Below, piece after piece: positions 20,815-29,900 of a DNA stretch of 64,000 nucleotides. Source of the stretch: Bemisia tabaci (taxonomy: Eukaryota > Arthropoda > Insecta > Hemiptera > Aleyrodidae); the NCBI RefSeq assembly GCF_918797505.1, contig NC_092800.1, positions 42,276,369 through 42,340,368 on the forward strand, in the 5' to 3' direction. The notes beneath the pieces were generated by a model. That model searched no databases, was not told the DNA's origin, and was given only the letters and a program-made list of their open reading frames with translations. The stretch's first letter is position 1, and the number at the start of each line of letters is the position of its first letter. Both the position numbers and the translations under genes were made by a program.

Positions 20815-20955
20815 CCCGACGCATTGTCGCTCCTCTGACGTAAGGGCGTATCTCGATTTCCGCATGAGCCTCAGAAAGCATGGTTTTATATGCGAAATAG
20901 AGCTCACGTGGAAATTGAGATATGCCCTTAAGTCAAAGGGCGACAGTATGTAAGA
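20815..20955. repeat. Hairpin element
   Basis: TTGTCGCTCCTCTGACG and TAAGGGCGTATCTCGATTTC pair with the right arm (GAAATTGAGATATGCCCTTA, AAAGGGCGACA). Confidence 0.65.
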
Positions 20956-20994
20956 AGGTGGTACAATAGTAATTAATAGTAAAATAGGCAAAAT

Positions 20995-21128
20995 GGTACA
21001 ATAGTGCTGCGTCCACACAATTTTGCTGGGAAAACAAGGCCATAAAGTTCGAAAAAAAAAGAAATCAAAAAGTTCTCTTTAGCCTCGTTTCCCCCACAAA
21101 ATAGTGTGGACCCAGCACTATTTTACCA
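20995..21128. repeat. Hairpin element
   Basis: GGTACAATAGTGCTGCGTCC and ACACAATTTTGCTGGGAAAA pair with GTTTCCCCCACAAAATAGTG and TGGACCCAGCACTATTTTAC. Confidence 0.7.
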
Positions 21129-21353
21129 CCTTATGCAATTAAACGCTGCATGGTATAGTCAAAAATCAACACAGAACTGCAATTTAAATTTGAAAAAGTA
21201 ATACCTAAAATTTGATACATTTTGGCATGATGCCTAGACTAAAATTTTGACAAGAGATAAATGGACAAATGGATATCGGACCTTCATACGCTAAAAGGAA
21301 GTATGTTGCATGCAAATTGTTCTCTTTAGCATCCATAAGTCCAGCTTAATAAT

Positions 21354-21518
21354 CAGTGGCGTGGCGTGAATTGCGATATATCGATTGTTATGCCATTTAA
21401 ACCTATGGTAAAGAATCGATTATGAAGGTGTTCGCTACGAACATGCTGTTTATCGATCCTTTCCCATAGGTTTAAATGGCATAAAAATCGATATATCGCA
21501 ATTCACGCCATGCCACTA
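21354..21518. mobile_element. hAT-type palindromic MITE, copy of the 2691 family
   Basis: The ends are CAGTGGCGTGGCGTGAATTG and CAATTCACGCCATGCCACT. The interior is ATCGATTGTTATGCCATTTA with a matching right arm. A clean 8-bp duplication is not visible, probably because of end mutation (CACTA for CACTG). Confidence 0.85.
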
Positions 21519-21654
21519 ATGATCATAGAACAGAACTTTTAACTACGTGGATGAGGGATTAGATAGAAATGTAGAAGCCAGTTTTGTCACCTGTTGCTAA
21601 TCATACTAATAATTCATGATTTGCCTTGTTTGTTTCAGATGCGGCTGAAGATTC

Positions 21655-21915
21655 GGGCTTGGGGGGGGATATCGCTGAGGGGGAGGTTCCCAGGGAAGGG
21701 GGTTCGTAGGGTTGGGAAGTATCGCGGAACTAGGATTCCCAGGGGGGAGAGTCCCGGGGAAAGGGGGGTTGGGGTTGGTGCGGCATCGCGGGCTAGGGTT
21801 TCCTAGGGGGTTCCCGGGGAGAGGGGGGGATGTTCGTGGGGTTTAAGTAGGATCGCGGAGTAGGGTTTCCCAGGGGGGAGGGGCCGCGGAGTAGAATCAC
21901 GGGGGGAGGAGTAGG
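21655..21915. repeat. G-rich degenerate tandem repeat
   Basis: Units resembling GGGTTTCCCAGGGGGGAG and TATCGCGGAACTAGG repeat with many GGGG runs on the + strand, giving high G-quadruplex potential. A candidate acceptor TTTGTTTCAG at 21638 feeds a frame beginning AAEDSGLGG. No known domain is present. Confidence 0.65.
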
Positions 21916-21943
21916 AATTTTTTTTTTTTTTTTTTTTTTTTTC

Positions 21944-22224
21944 CGCGACTGGCTTGCTGAGATCCTCCGGGGCGTTACGTCCCGGGGTCCGCCGTCGCCG
22001 GCAGGGGCGCCCGCCGGGACCCCGTGGGTCCGTTGGGCGTCCCTGCCCCCGACCCCCCGCGAGGGGGGTCTTTGCCCCCCCGCAAGGGGGGGCTTTTTCC
22101 CCCCTCGCGGGGGGTCGGGGGTGGGGGCGCCCAGCGGACCCTTATGGGGTCCCGGCGGGCGCCCCTGCCGGCGACGGCGGCTCCGGGCGTTACGCCCCGG
22201 AGGATCTCAGCAAGCCACGAGTGG
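21944..22224. repeat. 280-bp GC-rich nested palindrome flanked by T and A runs
   Basis: Outer arms: CTGGCTTGCTGAGATCCTCC against GGAGGATCTCAGCAAGCCA. Middle arms: GTCGCCGGCAGGGGCGCCCG against CGGGCGCCCCTGCCGGCGAC. Inner arms: CCCCCGACCCCCCGCGAGGG and its complement. A T run (about 21917-21942) precedes and an A run (22224-22240) follows, so the pairing extends outward. It is essentially a perfect cruciform-forming element. The open frames through it are by-products of high GC. Confidence 0.9.
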
Positions 22225-22304
22225 AAAAAAAAAAAAAAAAAGGGAGGAGGTGGGAAAGGAACCTGGGGGCCGGAGGGGCCTGAAGCCGGGGTTGGGGGAG
22301 GCCG

Positions 22305-22379
22305 TCATCGTACCGGGATCGTCGTACCGGGATCGTCGTACCGGGTTCGTCGTGCCGGGATCGTCGTACCGGGATCGTC

Positions 22380-22382
<3 letters not shown>
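22305..22382. repeat. 15-bp minisatellite between A and T runs
   Basis: GTACCGGGATCGTC repeats about five times with single-base variants, ending at a T run of about 34 bases (22382-22415). Confidence 0.88.
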
Positions 22383-22415
<33 letters not shown>

Positions 22416-22426
22416 CTGTTTCAGGT

Positions 22427-22615
22427 GCTGTGCTGTGCTGTTCCGGCAACCGAAGGTAAGAACCGTTTTGTTTCTCCTCGTTGCTAAAAATGGTTTATAA
22501 TCGTTAATCAGTTTTAGTGGGCACTACTTCCGTCTTATGGCAGAGCTGCTTTTCAGCAGAATCAAAAACGGCATGGAGCAGAGGAAGCGGAGCTGCGTCA
22601 GCGTTGGTAAGTGTG
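22427..22615 (+). other. Two short splice-bounded segments (exon candidates C and D)
   Basis: TTCTGTTTCAG|GTGCTGTGC runs to CCGAAG|GTAAGA (about 22425-22455), and GCTTTTCAG|CAGAATC runs to GCGTTG|GTAAGT (about 22558-22610). Both have strong acceptor and donor consensus. The second reads QNQKRHGAEEAELRQR in one frame. They may belong to the unidentified transcript starting at 17.3 kb, or to a SNUPN 5' leader. Confidence 0.25.
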
Positions 22616-22894
22616 CTATTTTGTCCCCCCCCCCCCTCCCCCGTGGATTAGGGCTCATGGCGACACCACGTTAAAAAAAGCGCGCCGAAAGCTCTACCTC
22701 CAGGAGCAGTACCGTATCATTTTCCTGATCGGACTCTCCTAAGGTGGTGTGGAAATGAGCTTTTCAAAAGTTGTTTCCACATTCCTTTTCGAGTTGTGCT
22801 TTCTAGTTTCTAGCTTTAAACATGAAAAACATAAATAAGTAACGTCAAAACCTGAATGTGATTAATTAGGAGTTACCGAATTCGCTTATACCAC

Positions 22895-23045
22895 CACGAG
22901 CGCCGCGCGGTTTTGAGATCGATTTCGCGTAATTTCTCACTTTTTAACCAGCGAGAATCGAACGAGCAACTATTCGAACTTCGGAGTAGGTTTGTGGTAT
23001 CACGCGAATTGAAGGAAAGTCATAGCTTTTCGCCTAACTCAAATT
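22895..23045. repeat. Direct repeat, copy 1 (partner 23398-23545)
   Basis: Shared blocks include AATCGAACGAGCAACTATTC, GGTATCACGCG and TCATAGCTTTTC. Copies are about 500 bases apart, upstream of SNUPN. Confidence 0.75.
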
Positions 23046-23397
23046 ATGGCGTTTATTAATTTTATGCTGGCGTCGAAATGAAAATCGCGTATTTTCCGCA
23101 GTGTTGATGTGAAAACTGTGGGATCTTTCGTGTACTTCATCAACCGCTATAAGATTTGCTTGAATACCGACATGTTGATTTGGGAAACCTTTAATTTTTA
23201 AATCTGCTTCTACAGAACCGCTGACAAAGTCGTGGATTTCCCGAGTTAATGCAGTGGTTTTCCGCGATATTGCGATCATTTTCGGGTAAAATCTCATTTT
23301 CTATTTTTCTGGACCCATGGAAATGTCGCGCATTTCCCGCGATACAGAGAGGAATTTCGTGCAATTAATTGGGATTTAACAAATCTGCTTAAAATAT

Positions 23398-23545
23398 CAT
23401 GCGCGCCCCGCGTTTTTGAGATCAAGTTCGCGTGATTTTAGCGGTAATCGAACGAGCAACTATTCGAACACCAGAGTAGGTATGGTGGTATCACGCGGCA
23501 TTGTAGGAAAATCATAGCTTTTCTCCTACCTCAAATTACTGACGT
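23398..23545. repeat. Direct repeat, copy 2 (partner 22895-23045)
   Basis: Same orientation and order of blocks as copy 1. The 350-base spacer contains further short CGCG-type motifs but no gene. Confidence 0.75.
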
Positions 23546-23810
23546 AATTCATGGGGAAAAATATTGTATTTTGTAAATGTATCCACCCTCGTATTTGCAT
23601 TCACAATTTTTCCTACGGATTCTAATTTTTTTGACAATTTCACATTTCCACAACTTCCAATTAATATTTTTCTCTTCTGTATGCGGTAACACTGTATTGA
23701 TTTTGTTTTGATTTTAGGTTAGGATGTACGTAAACAATCGTAAAGAGCAGTGTCCAGACAGTGTAATTGCGTTCAGTTTTTGACTTTTTCCACGGGTAGT
23801 TTCGTTCATT

Positions 23811-23971
23811 ATGGACTCCTTACTCGAAAATTTGGAGAACTCTTTTAAAGTGGATGACAGACCAAATAACACAGATGCAGCTCATCCGTATTTTATGAAT
23901 TTCTACAAATGTCGTAACGATGCATCCAACCAAGCTGCTCGCAGGAAGGAATTTCTGGAAGCTCAAAAGAA
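23811..23971 (+). CDS. SNUPN: SNUPN coding exon 1
   Basis: This exon encodes the start and the first part of the importin-beta-binding region, including [11 protein letters not shown] and [10 protein letters not shown]. It ends in phase 2 (AA) at donor GTTAGT. An untranslated leader probably lies upstream; TTTTGATTTTAG near 23720 could be its acceptor. Confidence 0.9.
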
Positions 23972-26900
23972 GTTAGTCCTTTTTCTTCCTAATCTAAGAC
24001 TTGTATCTTATAAATCCTCCTTTCAAAACCTACTATTTACCTACTGGTTAGGAGGTAACTAGTAGTATTTTTCTTGTTGAGAAATAGAGGTTACAAATTG
24101 GAATACCAGGTTACATCAGGTGAACATATTTCACTGAAAGCAGATATTTACGGTCCAACGACTCAAAAGAAAGTATTCCTCAAGCGCAGCTGCCCTTCTT
24201 GTGGGAATGACCACTTCAAACTTTTCGCTAGAAACGAAGGTTATGAAAATAACTGATGCCATGACATCAAACGGAATTTCAGACTATTTTAACTTATCAC
24301 AATTGCAGCTACTTCATCAGTGCGATTCAATCTGTACTCCCTTTTTTTCCTCTTTTTATATAATGCATCATCCCATCTTCTCTTAAATCAATGACTATTT
24401 CTGAAATGTTCTCTTAGTTCAGGAGGCTGGCTATAGGTTTGAAAGTTAATTTCCTTGAAGGCACTTAAGGTGAATCCAGGCTTGGAACTTCGCAATTTGG
24501 CCACCATGTCGCGCTGCTCAGAATATCCGCATATATTTGCCAAAATAATAAAAACCGTAATACTTATTCAAGATTGGAGATCCAGGGGATATGGCAAAAT
24601 ACTTGAGGAACACTCAATAAAAAAATCTTCTCAAAATCCCCAAAAATAAAGTCTTAACTACGGCGGAAAGTAATTCCCATTGCAGTAATGGGAGAGAGAG
24701 AGAGACAGAACATGAGGGATCTTGTCGGCCGCCGCTTTTGAGCTGAAAGTTTCAGCCGTACTTTCTCTACGCTTGTAATTCTAATTGCCAATATTTTTGG
24801 CTCAAAAAATCAAGCTAAAATTAATCTATATCTTGTGGATCTGCTTTTTGTAATTCAAAGAATATTATTTCAGTAATCGTCGAAGGAAAGTGAAATTCTC
24901 AGTGGTGACTGGTGGCGCTATCTCTAATCTTGAATTATCCCTAATCGAACCCTGGACCCCTGGACCTTAAGTAGAACTCTTGACATAATCCAACCGCATG
25001 CAAATGTATTACTAATGTGTATTAAATGTATTGTATGATAATTCTTTTGTTCATCTCCAAGGAAACGGACTTCGGAGCATAACACTTTCAGGAATATTTT
25101 GGAAACAGATTCTCAGCACAACACCACCAAAAATAATCTCCCGAAAGAAAAATGTCAAAGCATGGAATGGCTACCTAGCGGAAAGAAAGTAAGTGACATA
25201 CTATCCTCCATTACTTTTTACCAAGATATTGAATTAAAATTTCTCTGTAGTTAGTTGGGCGAATTTCCTATCAGAATGATTGTTTTATAGACAGAGGAAA
25301 AGAGGAATTGATTACTTAATATCGTTTTTTTTTTTTTTTTTTGCCGAATCAAATTGTATCTAACAGATGCTCCTACAGTTATCATCACACTACAGTATTT
25401 AATCCTAATTCTTAGAGTACCTTGAAAAACCACAAATTTAGTGTGATCTCAATTTTTCCTTTTTTTTCAGAGAATTATCAAAATTGCTCCTCTATTCAGA
25501 GTCAACCTTACCAAACAACAAATAGGTATTCTGATCCTTTGAACCTTGCCCAGCAGCCTGATTTTTGAAATTCTATGTTTCTCGAGTAGTCAAAGATGAC
25601 ATAGGTTAAAAGGTGGAGCAAGATTGGTCGGCTATGTCTTATCGCTGCTTTATCGTGCCCATGTTGGGTGGAACTCACGACAAGCTAAAGGCACCTCTTA
25701 AGGTTCCGACAGTATGTCGTCCATTCCTTCTGACAAAGGCTCGATAAAGCAGTGATAAGACATAGCCGACCAATCACACTCCGCCTTTTAACCTATGTCA
25801 GCTATGTCTACCCGACAAACACAAAATATCAACAATCTGGCTGCAGAATGGTCATATTTCTTCAGTGATCTCCAAAATTTCTGAAGTACAGAACTCTCTC
25901 TCTCTCTCTCTCTCCTCTTTCTCTGTAGCGGATCTCAGGGAACCAGAAGAGATCTGCTCTCAAATACCTCTCAGTCTTTAAATTTACCTCTCTTTGCACT
26001 TGAAATTATTCATGATTTTGCTTCAAACACATGATCTTTGAGTATGAGTGAACTTGATGCCTTATTGCTGTCTTTTTCTGGAGTACTTATGTTTGTGCAA
26101 AGTCTTCTGAAATCTGCACCATTGAGAAGTTTCTGTGCCCCTGAATATGAATATGTATTATTCCAGTTGTTTTGATATTACCGTAGTAGATTTATTATAA
26201 CCAGCATTCAATCATTGTTCCAGAAAATTCCATTTAAAAGTAAAACACAAGACTCAGAATGCCTCAAAAATATTCTAATGGAATCAGAATGGCTAGTTGA
26301 TGTGCCGGACGATTTGGATACACGATGGACTGCTGTCGTTTGCCCTCAAGGAAAACGTTGTATCTTAGTTGCGAAAGGAGTAAGCAATCATTCCTAGCCT
26401 CATGTTCTTTTATCCCTTTGTTTTACCTCTCTTGAAAATTATAATACATTTCCTGAAGTTGAAGAGGTATTACTGCATGTTTTCAAAGATTTTTTAAATT
26501 AAACCATACATAAAAAATTGAAGAAAACTTTGAAAAAGAGCCCATATCAAATTCATCGTTGTTGAGCTGTATGGAACTGCTGAGGAGTTTTGGAAAAAGT
26601 CTATTTGTTTATAGAATAGTATAGAACTGGTAACATATGTCAGATGAGGTTCGTTAAAAAATTAGGAATGAAAGAGCAATAATGATAGCAAAGAACATTC
26701 ACCAAAACAGCGGAGTTGCTTGAAGGGACTTCAGCCCCCGCCCCCCCCTCAAATGACTTCCTAGCTCCCCCATAATGAAATCCAATGTGCGGGAACGAAA
26801 AGCTATTAGTGAAGGTACATTATTTTGAGACAAAGGAGTGAGGAGATATTAAAAAATTGAAGATTTTTCTCAGAAAAATAAGATACACTACTGCATTAGA

Positions 26901-29900
26901 ACAGCCTCAAAATGCGTCACAGACATGATAAAATTTCCGGGAAGGCCCCCAGGACCCCCCTCTGCATTGAAGGTGGTCTTTTTCCACACCTCCTAGGCAC
27001 TTTGCTCTGTCAAATCCCCCCAAATACGCACCCAAGCGATGTCACTGCCGTGAAATCACCCGAGACTCCATGAAACTCCTTTGTCCATTAAGTGTTTCTA
27101 ACTCCTCTGTTGACATGTTTGTTCTGCTGAATGCAATTCCTGCTTTTACATTGTTTATCAGAGCAGATTCATCAGCAAACATGTCAAAAGAGAAATGCTA
27201 CATCTGCCCATTGTTATGTAGCAGGGCTTCAGTGCAGAATTACCCCAAACCAAGCCTCTTTATGATTTCATCTGATTGTGAGTCAAACTGATTCTTAAAG
27301 TAGACAGGATCTGTTTTAATAGACCCATTGCAGATAGTTCTGTACCACTCAGTGAGTTGCCCAATTTTAAAATCTTCATAGATTCTGTGCCAACTGCGTA
27401 GTCGCAGTATTGTTCGCCAGCACACCCGCATCCACTTTTCTGAATTGTTACATGACTACTATAGCCTTCTAATTCTTTTTCAGAATGGAACTCAAGCATA
27501 TGATAAAGCGGGTCGGCAATTTATGAGCTTTCCCTCTTGGCTGCCGAGTGGTTCTTGGGCGGAGACATACTCAAGCCCAGGAGGACATAAAAATGGACAA
27601 ACTATTCTGGACTGCATCTACAACTTCGACAGCACATCCTTCTATGTATTGGATGTCATTGAATGGAACTCGCATCCATTTCTTTCTTGTGAGGTACAAT
27701 ACCGCCATGCTAAAGAAAAACGTTGTATGAGCCTTCAGACGTTGCCAAGTTACCTTCTATAAAAACCGGAATTACTGGGAAAATTGTGAATTTTTTTATC
27801 CAAAATTTTCAGACAATTTTGTAAGCAATTGTATCTAAAATATCTGAAAAGTTCTAAGAAAAATGTGCGTAAATATCGTTGAAAATACAAGTTTTATCAA
27901 GGAAAATTTGGCAACTCTCGAATGTTCATACGGCGTTCTTCCTTAGTACGGCAGAATACTAAGCCTACTAATCTTTGAAAAAGCACAAACTCTCTAACAA
28001 GATAATCTTTGATCTGATGAGAAAAGAAACTTAAAATTTCTCCCAATTTAAAAAAAAACTTTGAAGATAAGACAGAGGAATGGGTTAATCTATCTGAATT
28101 TTAGTAGATTGGGCTGATTTTGGACTTTCAGGAGTCGTTTACAATTTAGATATTTTGTACTCTGATTTTATTGGAAAATTGGATGGTTCTTTTTCCTTTT
28201 TTGTTTCATCTGTAATTGGAAGAGAAAGTACTTTAGGAAACCAATATTACTGACCGGCCAACGACTGAAGTCAGCAGTACAGTATTAGATGTATGAAGAG
28301 CTTTATTTAAACAATTGACTTAACTTGTTTTCGGACACAGAAAAATAATTGATGAAAAAACTGAAACATTCAACTAAAAACAAATTACCTAATTAATAAA
28401 ATGGATTGTCTTTGATGTCAAAATCTTAAAAATTGTTAGTTCTAACGCTACTGTCAGAATCATGATAATAGCTAAAGGGCACTCCAAAGCTATTGTGCAA
28501 CAATAAAGTGAATGAATTAAGAATTTTTGAAATTTTGATGTCTAAGTCAACTATTTTAGTGTAAAGCTCGTTGTTTTCAATTTTATCCATCGCCTCTCAT
28601 AATACCTAATCATTCTTGAGAAAACATCTCGCTCTACCGGATATCCTTAATATCATGGGCTTCTGCATTGTGAGGAGCAAGTGATTTTGTACTTTGAGCT
28701 TTATAGAATGATGGGTGACTAAACAAGGCTGAACTAAAAATTTAGGTGATTCAATGGATGCCATATTTTGTGTCAGAACGACATGCGATATATCGCATCG
28801 ATTGGTTCCATTTTTTCAGCTTGTCGTCATTTTTCTCAAATTTTGAGATCGCAATTCTGTTGTGAGGAGACTAAAGAATTTGCTTACCAATTTCGACTAA
28901 CAAATTCAATGCATCAAAGGCATGGTTTTTAGAGAAAAATTATCGTATTCGATACTGATATCGAAACTGCACTCGAATGCGAAAGTTTTCCTCTGAAAAA
29001 ACCACGCCTATTTCGTTGAATTTCTTTGTTAAAATTGGCATGTGAATTTTTAGTCTCCTGACAACAGAATTGCGATATCAAAATTTGAGAAAATATCGCA
29101 TGCTGTTCTGACACAAAATATAGCGTCTATCAAATCACCCTAAGGTTACATGGATTCTCTTCAAAATCTTACGTTGAACAAGATTCACACAACGGGAAGT
29201 TTAGAAAGCAATGCTTGAACAAGATATTAAGAAGTATTCGTCACACGAATCAAATAGAAGTTAGATCATGCAAATGACGTTGTTTGTATTTTTGCCATTT
29301 TACTATGGATAACACTTATATCATGGGCAGGAGTTGATTTCCACACTTCCCGCTGTATGATTTGTTTCCACCTCAAAACATTGAAGAAAACATAAGTTGC
29401 GTAGTGGTTAAATTCTAACCTTGTTGAAAGGCCCACTAAACTTGTGAGAACAATCCATGTAACCGACATTATCAGAAGTTTGACATGAAGATGTTCAAGG
29501 TCCATATACACTCAATTTCTGGAGCATGAGACAGGTCTTATTACTTTCGTGTGACAGGCAAACTGATTCTTTGATTGCTGAGTTTTGTGAAGAAAAAATT
29601 TTACAAGTCTCGGGGTTCTTATCTAATTCAGCAAACAAATTTTAATAGGTGGCTATGCTGTGTAACATCTTCTCTTTATTTCCTCAATATAACAGCTGGA
29701 AGGATCCTACTCAAGGGAGCAGCGTATCTTGTTTATCTAGTCACCTTTAGCTCACACAAAAGATATTTCGATGGTGTAAGTCGGCAATCACATAACTTCT
29801 CCGCCTCTATGTTATTTTTTTAAAGGAGAACAAAGTGACATCATTCCTTGGAGTTTGTGCAGCATTTTCTTCGCACAGAGAAGAAAAATCACGACAGTTT

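Noticed and set aside
21954..22500. Pro/Arg/Gly-rich open frames of 109-158 residues on the + strand and one on the - strand
   Set aside because: They run through the GC palindrome, minisatellite and homopolymers; composition and absence of stops come from base content, not coding.
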